Assembly (NCBI GenBank): GCA_029932755.1
Contig: JAOZPK010000001.1
Location: 1 to 48,579, forward strand
Direction: 5' to 3'
Source: Candidatus Cloacimonadota bacterium
GTDB lineage: Bacteria > Cloacimonadota > Cloacimonadia > Cloacimonadales > TCS61
Length of the DNA: 48,579 nucleotides
Both the position numbers and the translations under genes were made by a program. Of this stretch, positions 16,325-24,914 are shown piece by piece; position 1 is the stretch's first letter, and each line of letters starts with the position of its first letter. Below the pieces are notes generated by a model, which saw nothing but the letters and a program-made list of their open reading frames with translations, was not told where the DNA came from and made no database searches.

Positions 16325-17277
16325 AAGATTTGGATTTTATTAAAATAGAGAATGTTAAAAAATATTTTCCTATTGGAAATGACCTATTTGTAAAAGCATT
16401 AGATGGGATAGATCTGGAAATTAATAAAGGAGAGACCGTTGGACTCGTAGGTGAATCGGGATCCGGCAAGAGTACTCTGGCCTATACTCTGATGGGTATG
16501 TATGAACCTACCGATGGAAAAATAAGCTTCAAAAATGAGAATATCGGATTGAAAGCTCAAAAAAGAGATTTGAGTATAAAAAAAGAGATGCAGATTGTTT
16601 TTCAGGATCCAAGTGGTTCTTTAAATCCAAGAAGAGTTATTTCTAATATTTTATCCCGTCCGCTGCTGCTTCATAAAATCGTTCCAAAAAATGAATTAAA
16701 GGCAAAACTGATCGAGCTCTTAGATTCAGTTGAACTTCCACAGGAGTATTTGTACAAATATACACCTTCGATAGGTGGAGGTGAAAAACAACTGATAGCA
16801 ATAGCTCGAGCCATTGCTGCTCATCCAGAATTTCTAATCCTGGATGAGCCCACCAGTTCGCTTGATGTTTCGGTACAAGGTAAGATCATCAATACCCTGA
16901 TGAAACTAAAAAAAGAATTGAATCTGACCTATCTATTCATAACTCACGATATGAGCTTAATGCGCAATGTTGCCGACCGTATTGCCATCATGTATCTGGG
17001 TAAGATCATGGAGCTGGCAACTACTCGTGAATTCTTTGAAAACCCTCTGCATCCTTATACTAAGATGCTATTATCTTCTATCCCCGTGGTAAGTGCTGAG
17101 GAAGAAAAATTATTACCGAAAGAGATCAAATCCAGTGGTGAGATCCCCAGCCCGGTCAATTTACCAGAGGGTTGTCGATTTATTACCCGTTGCCCTTATG
17201 CTAAAGAGATCTGTGAAACAAAAGAACCGGAATTAACTGAGAGAGAACCCGGTCATTGGTCCAGATGCTATTATTGA
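16321..17277 (+). CDS. Peptide/opine-type ABC transporter ATPase (DppF-like)
   Basis: Second ATPase of the importer. Walker A is GESGSGKSTL, the Q-loop is in IVFQDPSGSLNPR (the SLNPR run is typical of DppF/OppF), Walker B is LILDEPTSSLDVSVQ and the switch histidine is in LFITHDMSL. The signature reads SIGGGEKQL instead of the usual LSGGQ/E, so one of the two composite ATP sites may be weakened. The C-terminal CRFITRCPYAKEIC matches the oligopeptide ATPase tail. The length of 318 residues is normal. After this gene there is a 47-base gap before the xdh genes. Confidence 0.91.
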   Translation: MKDLDFIKIENVKKYFPIGNDLFVKALDGIDLEINKGETVGLVGESGSGKSTLAYTLMGMYEPTDGKISFKNENIGLKAQKRDLSIKKEMQIVFQDPSGSLNPRRVISNILSRPLLLHKIVPKNELKAKLIELLDSVELPQEYLYKYTPSIGGGEKQLIAIARAIAAHPEFLILDEPTSSLDVSVQGKIINTLMKLKKELNLTYLFITHDMSLMRNVADRIAIMYLGKIMELATTREFFENPLHPYTKMLLSSIPVVSAEEEKLLPKEIKSSGEIPSPVNLPEGCRFITRCPYAKEICETKEPELTEREPGHWSRCYY

Positions 17278-17324
17278 TTTAATTTATAAAAAGTTAAAAT
17301 TTCTGTTGTAAAAGGAGATTTTGT

Positions 17325-18176
17325 ATGCAATATTTCCTATCCGCAACTTTGAATGAGTTGCTGCTAGTTTTGGATTCTGAGAGTAATAGCGAAATAATAG
17401 CCGGTGGAACAGACCTGGTCATCATTATGGAGGAGTCGGGTAAAAGACCGGAAAAATTAATTGATATAACAAATATTAAAGAACTTATTGGTATCAAAGA
17501 AGAAAAATTTGGAATCTCTATAGGAGCAGTTACGACTATTGCAAAGCTTGCTGCCAATAATAGTTTACCCTGTTGTTTAAGAAGTGGCGCTGCTTCAATT
17601 GGTTCACCCCAGATCAGAAATGTCGGCACTATTGGGGGAAATATCTGCAACGCCTCACCCAGTGGTGATACCCTGACTCCGCTTATATGTTTAAATGCAG
17701 ATCTCCTGTTGCAATCTACCAAAGGTGAACGGTTAATTTCTACCGAACAATTTTTCCTGGGTCCCAAAAAAACAGTATTGAAAAAAAATGAAGTTTTGTC
17801 GGAGATCCGAATCGGTAATAGATATTTGTCTGGCTCATCCGGTTTCAGGATGATCGGTCAGCGTAATGGGCAAGTTATCTCTCAAGTAAACTTGGCTGTA
17901 TGGCTAAAAAGATCAGCAGAGTCCGGTCTAATTGAAGAAATCCGTATTGCAGCCGGTTCTGTTGCTCCTACTCCGATCAGAATTATTGAAGCTGAAGAGA
18001 TGCTTTGCGGTACAAATCCCGGGGCCAAATTGATCTTCCAAGCTGCCCGCTCAGTACAAGCATGTATCACCCCTATTAATGATGTACGCTCTACTGCTGA
18101 ATATAGGCAGGATGTAATTATTGGTCTGTTTAGTGATATTATGTCACAAATATTAAAGGAGCCCCAATCATGCTGA
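17325..18176 (+). CDS. Xanthine dehydrogenase family, FAD-binding subunit
   Basis: Flavoprotein subunit that passes electrons from the iron-sulfur subunit to NAD or another acceptor. The FAD-binding motifs AGGTD (residues 26-30) and QIRNVGTIGGNICNASPSGD (from 96) are clear, and the C-terminal CO-dehydrogenase flavoprotein domain (IRIAAGSVAPTPIRIIEAEE) follows. The 283-residue length is typical for the separate subunit. AAAAGGAG lies eight bases before the ATG. It overlaps the next gene by seven bases, and the subunit order FAD, Fe-S, Mo is a common one. Which purine or other N-heterocycle is hydroxylated cannot be read from this subunit. Confidence 0.92.
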   Translation: MQYFLSATLNELLLVLDSESNSEIIAGGTDLVIIMEESGKRPEKLIDITNIKELIGIKEEKFGISIGAVTTIAKLAANNSLPCCLRSGAASIGSPQIRNVGTIGGNICNASPSGDTLTPLICLNADLLLQSTKGERLISTEQFFLGPKKTVLKKNEVLSEIRIGNRYLSGSSGFRMIGQRNGQVISQVNLAVWLKRSAESGLIEEIRIAAGSVAPTPIRIIEAEEMLCGTNPGAKLIFQAARSVQACITPINDVRSTAEYRQDVIIGLFSDIMSQILKEPQSC

Positions 18177-18646
18177 TCGAATTTATATGTAACGGAAAAG
18201 AGATCAGTGTAGATGTTCTTGCTGAGATGAGGGCTTTAGATTTGATCAGAAATGAACTACTGCTTACCGGCACAAAATGCGGCTGCTCCAAAGGTGAATG
18301 TGGTTCCTGTACTATTTTAGTGGATGGTATTCCCGAATGCTCCTGCTTACTACTGGCTCCCAAGTTACAGGGCAAAGTGATTACAACAATTGAAGGTCTG
18401 GAAGGAGCAGATGGAGAGCTACACCCTATCCAACAGGCATTTTTGGAGGAGGGCGCTGTGCAATGCGGATTCTGCACTCCGGGTATGATCCTCAGTACAA
18501 AAGCGTTATTAAAAAAGAATCCTGCTCCCACAGTGACAGAAATTGAAGAGGGACTTAGTGGTAATATCTGTCGTTGTACTGGTTATACAAAAATTATCAA
18601 AGCAGTTCAATTCGCAGCTCTTAAATTGAAAGGATCTGAAATATGA
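18170..18646 (+). CDS. Xanthine dehydrogenase family, [2Fe-2S] subunit
   Basis: Small electron-transfer subunit with two [2Fe-2S] clusters. The plant-type ferredoxin cluster uses Cys39, Cys44, Cys47 and Cys59 (CGCSKGECGSC). The second, helical-domain cluster uses Cys99, Cys102, Cys134 and Cys136 (QCGFCTPGM and GNICRCTGY). The 158-residue length is exact for the family. The ATG at 18170 is supported by AAAGGA upstream and by the overlap with the preceding stop. It overlaps the molybdenum subunit by four bases (ATGA), giving tight coupling of all three subunits. Confidence 0.95.
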   Translation: MLIEFICNGKEISVDVLAEMRALDLIRNELLLTGTKCGCSKGECGSCTILVDGIPECSCLLLAPKLQGKVITTIEGLEGADGELHPIQQAFLEEGAVQCGFCTPGMILSTKALLKKNPAPTVTEIEEGLSGNICRCTGYTKIIKAVQFAALKLKGSEI

Positions 18647-20919
18647 GAAATCAGGAATTGGTCCAAGTTGGAAAATCAGCTTTAAAAGTTGATGGTAGAG
18701 AACTCGTTACCGGTAAAGCAAAATTCAGTGGTGATTTTAATTTTCCGGATCTTCTGCATGGTTACGCCTGCCGTTCCAAAATAGCAGCTGGATATATTAA
18801 GGACATCGATATTTCACAAGCCCTGAAAGTTCCCGGAATTGTAGATGTAGTTCTGCCTAAAGATATACTGGGTGGAAATATTGTAGGGATTCTCCCACCT
18901 TATGACCAACCTGTGCTGGCAGATAAAGAGATAAGATATGCCGGTGAATCTTTTTGCCTGGTAGTGGGCACTTCGGTTCGGGCGGCAAAAGCTGGAGCCA
19001 GGGTCGTGATTGCAACAATTGAACCGATACCTCCCATCTTGACGATCGATGAGGCGTTAGCTAAGGATGCTCGTAAAATTCATGCCGCAGGAAATATAAC
19101 TGTCTCTAAAAAATTGATCAAAGGTGATTGTGCCAAAGCTTTTGCCGAATCCGATGTTATACTGGAAGATACTTTTGAAACATCCAATCAGGAACATGCC
19201 TATCTGGAAACGGAAGTTGTCTGTGCTGTACCTTACGGTGATGGTCGAATTACAGTTCACGCATCCTGTCAATCCCCCTTTCATATCCGAGGTCATATCG
19301 CTGCCAACTTGAATGTTCCGGTAGCTAATGTGAAAGTGGTCCAAGCGTATACAGGTGGCTCTTTCGGTGGAAAAGATGATACCGCAACCGAAATCGGCAG
19401 CCTGGCTGCTGTGGCTGCAGTACGGCAGGGTAAACCTGTAATGATCTCGAATGAGAGAGAGGAATCTATTGTCGGCTCAACTTTACGTCATGCCTCGCGT
19501 ATTCATTATCGAATAGCTGCCAAAAAAGATGGCACGATAACAGGAAAGGAGATAAAGATCCTCCTCGACGGTGGAGCCTATGCAGCAGAGAGCCCTTTTG
19601 TTGCTATGAAGGCTTTAATTCATTCTGCCGGACCATATAAAATTGACAATATCAAGGTTGAATCAACAGCCCTATACACAAACAAAACTTACTGCGGTGC
19701 TTTCCGCGGTTTTGGCGTTCCTCAGGTAACCTTTGCCTCGGAATCGATGATGGATGAGCTGGCAAAAAAGCTGAAAATGGATCCTCTGGAATTAAGACGT
19801 AAAAATGCTTTAAAACCCGGAGATCTGAATGCTACCAGTCAAGTCTTCCAGGAATCTGTTGGACTGATCGAAACAATTGATAAGGTTATTGACCTTAATA
19901 GATCATATACATTGCCATCTAAAAAACAGGACCGCTATCTATACGGAACCGGCTTTGCCAGCATGTATCAGGGCATTTCCAATGGTGCAGAAGGGATAGA
20001 TGTTGTAGGAGCAAGCGTTCAGGTTATGCAGGATGGAAGTGCTCTGGTTGGTATCGGTTTAACAGAATTGGGTCAGGGCTCCAGAACAGTATTTGCTCAG
20101 ATCGCTGCCGAAGTGCTAGGTATTTCCCTGGATAAAATTAGTGTTAAACAAGTAGATACCGATACCGTCCACGATTCGGGTCCAACCGTTGCTTCCCGCA
20201 GTACGACCGTTGGAGGTATGGCAGTTTATAAAGCAGCCGGAGAAGTAAAAAGATCATTGCTGAAAATGGCCGCTCTGATGTTCAAAACTGAAGAAAATAA
20301 TATTATTTTAAAAGATAATTTTGCTCAACTGGTTTTTGATGAAAATGCCAAAATACCTTTAAATGATGTCTGTGTGGCAGCCTATTGGACTGGATTCCCA
20401 CTCATGAATTTGTCCTTTTCCAAAGCACCGGAAGCTAAATACGATCAAGACACCACCCAGGGTAATATCTATATAGCGTATAATTACGGAACTCATATGA
20501 TGAGCGTAAGGATTGATAAACTGACCGGAGAAGTTAAAGTGCTGAAACACCTTGCAGTCCACGATGCTGGAAAAGTAGTTAATCCCAAAGCTTTTGAGGG
20601 ACAGGTTGAAGGCGCTTCATTAACCGGTTTTGGTCTGGCTCATCTGGAAAAAATTCAATACAGAGAAGGTGTAATAATAAATCCAAATCTGGCAGATTAT
20701 GCAGTGCCAACCATAAAAGACAGAATTCCCAGTGAAACTATATCAATAGAGACTTATAATCCCACCGGGCCTTATGGTGTAAAAGGTATTGGAGAACCTC
20801 CCGTTTCGGGAGCAGCAGCATCTTTTGCCAATGCTGTAGCAAAAGCAACAGGAATAAGATTCAAGAAACTACCAATAACCAGACAAGTAATATTAGAAGC
20901 AATAAATAGAAAAAAATAG
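18643..20919 (+). CDS. Xanthine dehydrogenase family, molybdenum-binding catalytic subunit
   Basis: Catalytic subunit of a molybdenum hydroxylase, which uses water to hydroxylate an aromatic N-heterocycle such as a purine. It has the N-terminal ARREL domain (KVDGRELVTGKAKFSGDF), the molybdopterin segments GGSFGGKDD and GAFRGFGVPQ (Arg355), and the C-terminal GVKGIGEPP with the base Glu718 that deprotonates the metal-bound hydroxide. The 758-residue length is normal for the separate subunit. The usual FRGFGGPQ reads FRGFGVPQ. No cofactor sulfurase or maturation gene lies alongside. The adjoining amidohydrolase, PreA-like proteins and nucleobase permease support a purine-like substrate. Selenium-dependent hydroxylases share this family, so that variant remains possible. 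Confidence 0.92.
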   Translation: MRNQELVQVGKSALKVDGRELVTGKAKFSGDFNFPDLLHGYACRSKIAAGYIKDIDISQALKVPGIVDVVLPKDILGGNIVGILPPYDQPVLADKEIRYAGESFCLVVGTSVRAAKAGARVVIATIEPIPPILTIDEALAKDARKIHAAGNITVSKKLIKGDCAKAFAESDVILEDTFETSNQEHAYLETEVVCAVPYGDGRITVHASCQSPFHIRGHIAANLNVPVANVKVVQAYTGGSFGGKDDTATEIGSLAAVAAVRQGKPVMISNEREESIVGSTLRHASRIHYRIAAKKDGTITGKEIKILLDGGAYAAESPFVAMKALIHSAGPYKIDNIKVESTALYTNKTYCGAFRGFGVPQVTFASESMMDELAKKLKMDPLELRRKNALKPGDLNATSQVFQESVGLIETIDKVIDLNRSYTLPSKKQDRYLYGTGFASMYQGISNGAEGIDVVGASVQVMQDGSALVGIGLTELGQGSRTVFAQIAAEVLGISLDKISVKQVDTDTVHDSGPTVASRSTTVGGMAVYKAAGEVKRSLLKMAALMFKTEENNIILKDNFAQLVFDENAKIPLNDVCVAAYWTGFPLMNLSFSKAPEAKYDQDTTQGNIYIAYNYGTHMMSVRIDKLTGEVKVLKHLAVHDAGKVVNPKAFEGQVEGASLTGFGLAHLEKIQYREGVIINPNLADYAVPTIKDRIPSETISIETYNPTGPYGVKGIGEPPVSGAAASFANAVAKATGIRFKKLPITRQVILEAINRKK

Positions 20920-20928
20920 GAGATTAAA

Positions 20929-22311
20929 ATGGCTGATTTGTTTATTAAAAATGGTTTAGTATTAACAATGGAACCCGACACTTTCAGTGGACTTGTAATA
21001 GAAAATGGTGCTGTCGCTGTAACCGGGAATATTATCGTAGCAGTTGGAAAAACTTCTGATCTGGAAGCTGAATATGGAAATTCAAAACGTGTTATAGATG
21101 CCTCAGGAAAAATTATAATGCCAGGGCTCATAATGACCCATTCGCACATGGCATACCCCTTAGGACATAATATGCCGGTCGATTTCACACAATTAAAATC
21201 ATTCTGGGATATGTTGATGAAAATGGGTTGGGAATGGCTGGAAGATGTTACAACTTGTGATGATATTTATGCAGCAACCATGTATTCTGCAATGAAAATG
21301 CTGAAAAGTGGTAATACTACAGTTTGCGAAACAGTGGAAGCACCTAATGCTCTACCGGGTCCTCTAATGGCAAGTGCCAGAGCAATAGAAGAGATCGGGA
21401 TCAGAGCTCAGGTTGGTTATGAGATCACTGAACGTGTTCCCGGAGAAGATATTTTGAAAACCCAGAGTCTGGAATGGGCTGATAAAGGTATTCAGGAAAA
21501 CATTGATTTTCTTACCAAATATCCCAAAAATAACGGTAGTCGAATAGAAGCAAGACCAGCCATACACGCTGCCTATACTGTTTCTGAAGAAACATTAAAG
21601 AAAGTTCGTACACTAGCTGATGCACTTGATTGCGGTATTCAAATTCATGTTTCAGAAATTCCCAGGGCTTTTCTTGTAGAAAAATATGGAAAATCCGCAC
21701 CCAAATATCTTGAGGATGCCGGTTTACTTGGTCCGGATGTTATTGCTGGTCACAGTATCGATCTGGATGATGAAGACCTAGAGATCCTGCGTCGTAATGA
21801 TGTAAAGGTTTCCTATACACCAATGACGGATTCACTGGGTGGCAACCTTGTAGCACGTATTCCTGAAATGCTGGAAAAAAATATGAATGTTACTATCGGT
21901 CACGATTGCTTTTTTACTCTGGATATTTCGGAATACATGCGCTACACCTACCTGGTGCAGAAAAATCATCATCATAATCCGCTGGTAGTTTCCCCCTTCC
22001 AGATGCTGGATATGGTCACTATGCAGGGTGCTCGAGCTTTGGGTGTGGAAGATCAGATCGGAAGCCTGAAGGTTGGGAAAAAAGCTGATGTAATACTTAT
22101 TGAACCTGATTCACCATCACCAACAACAGTAGCTACATATTTGTCTTATTTCACAATGACCTTCCAGGGAAAACATGTTCATACAGTAATTGTAGATGGA
22201 AATATTGTGGTGGAAGAATATAAAATGAAGAACGTCAATGAAGCTTTGATAAGAAAAAATTGTGTTGAACATGCACGTCAACTCTGGAAAAGAAATGGTA
22301 TAGAAGTTTAG
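20929..22311 (+). CDS. ssnA: Amidohydrolase, SsnA/guanine deaminase-like
   Basis: Metal-dependent hydrolase of the TrzA/AtzA/SsnA branch, which deaminates or opens amino- and oxo-N-heterocycles. The metal site is intact: His71 and His73 (MTHSHM), His240 (QIHVSE, with Glu243), His275 (AGHSID) and Asp326 (IGHDC). A beta-sandwich domain surrounds the barrel, with the closing segment GSLKVGKKADVILIE. The 460-residue length fits. AGGAG precedes the ATG. Neighbouring xdh and preA genes match the setting of ssnA in anaerobic purine clusters. It could be a guanine deaminase, but the usual guanine deaminase zinc loop PGxVDxHxH is replaced by PGLIMTHSH, so a ring-opening hydrolase is equally possible. 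The symbol is by resemblance. Confidence 0.82.
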   Translation: MADLFIKNGLVLTMEPDTFSGLVIENGAVAVTGNIIVAVGKTSDLEAEYGNSKRVIDASGKIIMPGLIMTHSHMAYPLGHNMPVDFTQLKSFWDMLMKMGWEWLEDVTTCDDIYAATMYSAMKMLKSGNTTVCETVEAPNALPGPLMASARAIEEIGIRAQVGYEITERVPGEDILKTQSLEWADKGIQENIDFLTKYPKNNGSRIEARPAIHAAYTVSEETLKKVRTLADALDCGIQIHVSEIPRAFLVEKYGKSAPKYLEDAGLLGPDVIAGHSIDLDDEDLEILRRNDVKVSYTPMTDSLGGNLVARIPEMLEKNMNVTIGHDCFFTLDISEYMRYTYLVQKNHHHNPLVVSPFQMLDMVTMQGARALGVEDQIGSLKVGKKADVILIEPDSPSPTTVATYLSYFTMTFQGKHVHTVIVDGNIVVEEYKMKNVNEALIRKNCVEHARQLWKRNGIEV

Positions 22312-22376
22312 GATTTCCTGAATTCTAAAACTGGAACCTGAAAGCAGTAATTGATATTGATGAAAAGGAGATTAAA

Positions 22377-23558
22377 ATGGCTAATCTGAATTGTAAAATC
22401 GGTGATGTAAAATTAAATAATCCGTTTATTGTTACAGCAGGAGAACACGGCAGAGACGGTGAAGAGATCTTAAAAGTGGCTAAAACAGGGGTGGGTGCTA
22501 TAACCACTAAAACTATTGTCCCTCATCCGGCTCCAGACCCAAGACCTTGTTGTGTTCCCATGGATAATGGTTTTTTAAATTGTGTTCTGGCTGCTATCAT
22601 GCCCAGTGAGCAGTGGTTTAAGGAAGAAATACCTCTCGCAAAAAAAGCAGGCTTACCTATCATAGCTAACCTTGCTTCAGCAGACCCGAATGAAGCTGCT
22701 GAACTGGCTGTTAAAGCTGTGGAAGCCGGCGCAGATATGATAGAACTGGCTACATATTGTCCTCATCTGGCTGAAAACCTGGAAGCCCAGTTTCCCGGAC
22801 TCAAAATTCCACCTCCGGAAATGGATAATCCAAAACCATTCTATAATACCGTTAAGGCTGTACGCGAGGTGGTTAATGTTCCTATTATTGGCAAGGTCTC
22901 GGCTTGTCATTTCTCTAATATTCTACCTTGGATAGAAGCCGGTGTTAAAGCAGGTCTGGACGCTGTTGAAGTTACTGATACGATCGGTCCGGTAATGCTT
23001 ATAGATATTGAAACAGGGCAACCCAAACTTGGTGGTCCTCGCGGATACGGTGGTTTGTCTGGTGGAGCTCTTAAACCCATAGCCATGCGGATGGTTTTTG
23101 AAATTGCTCAGAACTATGATATACCGATCATTGCTTCGGGTGGAATTCAATCAGCCGAGGACGCTATCGAGTATGCAATGGCAGGTGCCACTTATTTCGG
23201 TGTTTGTACGGTGGGTCATTTAGAAGGACAGAACAGATATACATCACTTATCAAAGATTTAGAAGATTATCTTGAAAATAGGGGCATTACTTTGGATGAG
23301 ATCAGGGGTTTAACTTTACGCAAAGTAGAAGAACGTAAAGAAAAGGGATGGGATTGCAATCTTGAACCAATTCCTCCCCTGGTGCATGAAGATATCTGTA
23401 TTGGATGTGGAAAATGCAAGGATGCCTGTATCTACGATGCCATTACAATTGAGAATGGAAAAGCTGTGATCCATAAAGATGTTTGTTATGGCTGCGGATG
23501 CTGTGTTTGGACCTGTCCGACAAAGGCAATTGAAAATATGTATTATAAAGACATTTAA
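22377..23558 (+). CDS. preA: PreA-like dihydropyrimidine dehydrogenase-family flavoprotein with two [4Fe-4S] clusters (copy 1)
   Basis: FMN TIM-barrel oxidoreductase that reduces, or in reverse oxidises, an N-heterocycle C=C or C=N bond. The barrel runs from about residue 1 to 320, with TAGEHGRDGE near the start, GGPRGYGGLSGGALKP and the FMN phosphate segment SGGIQSAEDAIEYAMAGA. Cys128 in YCPHL is where dihydropyrimidine dehydrogenases place the catalytic Cys. Residues 340-385 hold CIGCGKCKDACIYDAI and CYGCGCCVWTCPTKAI. The 393-residue length is close to E. coli PreA. AAAAGGAG precedes the ATG. A PreT-type NADPH-flavin partner is not encoded nearby. The following gene is a paralogue. Confidence 0.87.
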   Translation: MANLNCKIGDVKLNNPFIVTAGEHGRDGEEILKVAKTGVGAITTKTIVPHPAPDPRPCCVPMDNGFLNCVLAAIMPSEQWFKEEIPLAKKAGLPIIANLASADPNEAAELAVKAVEAGADMIELATYCPHLAENLEAQFPGLKIPPPEMDNPKPFYNTVKAVREVVNVPIIGKVSACHFSNILPWIEAGVKAGLDAVEVTDTIGPVMLIDIETGQPKLGGPRGYGGLSGGALKPIAMRMVFEIAQNYDIPIIASGGIQSAEDAIEYAMAGATYFGVCTVGHLEGQNRYTSLIKDLEDYLENRGITLDEIRGLTLRKVEERKEKGWDCNLEPIPPLVHEDICIGCGKCKDACIYDAITIENGKAVIHKDVCYGCGCCVWTCPTKAIENMYYKDI

Positions 23559-23577
23559 TTATTTGGAGGTTTTATTA

Positions 23578-24768
23578 ATGAACAATATAGATCTAACCAC
23601 AAAATTCTGTGGTCTAACACTTAAGAATCCCATAATTATTCCTGCTGGAATTCATGGAAGAAGCGGTAAGGTGATCAAAGAAATTTCAAGTTCTGGAGTG
23701 TCCGCTATCTGTACAAAAACAATAGTTCCCCAATCTGCACCGGACGTATTGCCTTGTTTTGTTGAGGTTCCCAACAAAACCGGTATGCTTAATTCCGTGT
23801 TTGGCTCTGATAAATTCTCTGAATACTGGTTTACTGAAGGCATTAAAGAAGCAAAAGAGGGAGACGCCCTTGTCTTTGCAAATTTAGCAGGTTATTATCC
23901 TGAACAAGCTGCTGATCTAGCTCAGAAAGCTGAAGCGGCTGGGGCAGATCTGATCATTACTCCAACCCACTGTCCACATATGGGTGAAATTCTAAATGCC
24001 ATGTTTCCTGATATGAATTTCCAGGAAGCGGGACTTGCGGATACAGCAGGCATGACTGCAACGGTTAAAGCCATTAAAGCTGCTGTTAAAATACCCGTTG
24101 TTGTTAAACTTTCCGGTTCACATAACCACATAACACCGGAATGGGCTAAAGCAGTAAAAGAGGCAGGAGCTGATGGCATAGGTGTTTCAGATGCTTTTGG
24201 ACCTGCTCTGGCGATCGATACAAAAACGGGACAACCAATGCTGGGAGGGCCCAGAGGAATTGGTGGTTTAACCGGCCCTGCCATTATGCCCTTAGTTTTA
24301 CGCATGGTTTTAGAAACAGCAATGTCTATCGACCTGCCAATTCTTGGGGTGGGGGGTGTAACCAGTGCAAATGATGCCTTACAGTATATCATGGCTGGTG
24401 CTACACTGGTTGGAGTTGTCACAGCCGGTCACGTTGATGGACCTGTACGATATACAAAAATCATTGATGATCTCAAGATTCTATTGGAGCGTAACAATGT
24501 ATCTTCTCTAGAAGATGTCAGGGGACTCACGATAAAACGAATTCAAGAAAGAAAAGAAAATGATCAGGTTGCGGTAACTCAACCTATTGTTCCTCTTATA
24601 GATATTGATATATGCACCGGTTGCGCTAAATGTATTCCTGTTTGTGCTTTTGATGCAATGTGGATGGAGAACGAAAAAGCAAACATAAATAGTGAACTTT
24701 GTATTGGCTGCGGATTATGCAAAAGTGTGTGTCCATTTAATGCAATAATCCATGAATATTACAAATAA
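23578..24768 (+). CDS. preA: PreA-like dihydropyrimidine dehydrogenase-family flavoprotein with two [4Fe-4S] clusters (copy 2)
   Basis: Second PreA-like protein, clearly paralogous to the preceding one but divergent. The barrel has IPAGIHGRSGKVIKEI, GGPRGIGGLTGPAIMP and GGVTSANDALQYIMAGA. Cys132 in HCPHM occupies the catalytic position. The tail has CTGCAKCIPVCAFDAM and CIGCGLCKSVCPFNAI. I chose the ATG at 23578 (396 residues), preceded by GGAGG. An upstream in-frame ATG would overlap the previous gene and add residues unlike the family. Two adjacent copies suggest a heteromer or two successive ring reductions. No NAD(P)H-binding subunit accompanies them, so reduced ferredoxin may be the electron partner. 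Confidence 0.87.
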   Translation: MNNIDLTTKFCGLTLKNPIIIPAGIHGRSGKVIKEISSSGVSAICTKTIVPQSAPDVLPCFVEVPNKTGMLNSVFGSDKFSEYWFTEGIKEAKEGDALVFANLAGYYPEQAADLAQKAEAAGADLIITPTHCPHMGEILNAMFPDMNFQEAGLADTAGMTATVKAIKAAVKIPVVVKLSGSHNHITPEWAKAVKEAGADGIGVSDAFGPALAIDTKTGQPMLGGPRGIGGLTGPAIMPLVLRMVLETAMSIDLPILGVGGVTSANDALQYIMAGATLVGVVTAGHVDGPVRYTKIIDDLKILLERNNVSSLEDVRGLTIKRIQERKENDQVAVTQPIVPLIDIDICTGCAKCIPVCAFDAMWMENEKANINSELCIGCGLCKSVCPFNAIIHEYYK

Positions 24769-24914
24769 AAAAATGAGCAAGGGAGGTTGAAATGTTGTTG
24801 CTGTACCTATAATAGTGTCATATCCAGAAACAGTTAATGTTTATTTTTAGGAATAAACTAAAACTGATGAAGAAATAAGAATAAATTTAATTTAATTAAG
24901 TAAGGAGAAGAAAA
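24769..24914 (+). other. Intergenic leader before the permease gene, with a six-codon frame
   Basis: This 146-base gap holds GGGAGG (24781-24786) followed by ATG at 24792 and a stop after six codons (MLLLYL, ending 24812). The ribosome site is better than that of several real genes here, so this may be a leader peptide or the relic of a deleted gene. No terminator hairpin and no convincing promoter pair were found. The permease has its own TAAGGAG site at the end. Confidence 0.3.

Noticed and set aside
23922..24422. Antisense frame of 166 codons opposite the second preA-like gene
   Set aside because: No ribosome site, low-complexity translation and full overlap with a well-supported gene. 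The same applies to the antisense frames at 17294-17767 and 18139-18531.
17325..24768. Assignment of the region as the standard enterobacterial uric acid/purine cluster
   Set aside because: ygeX, ygeY, the metal-dependent hydantoinase and carbamate kinase are not present, and HyuA/HyuB here belong to the unrelated ATP-dependent family. Only partial overlap with that gene set can be claimed.
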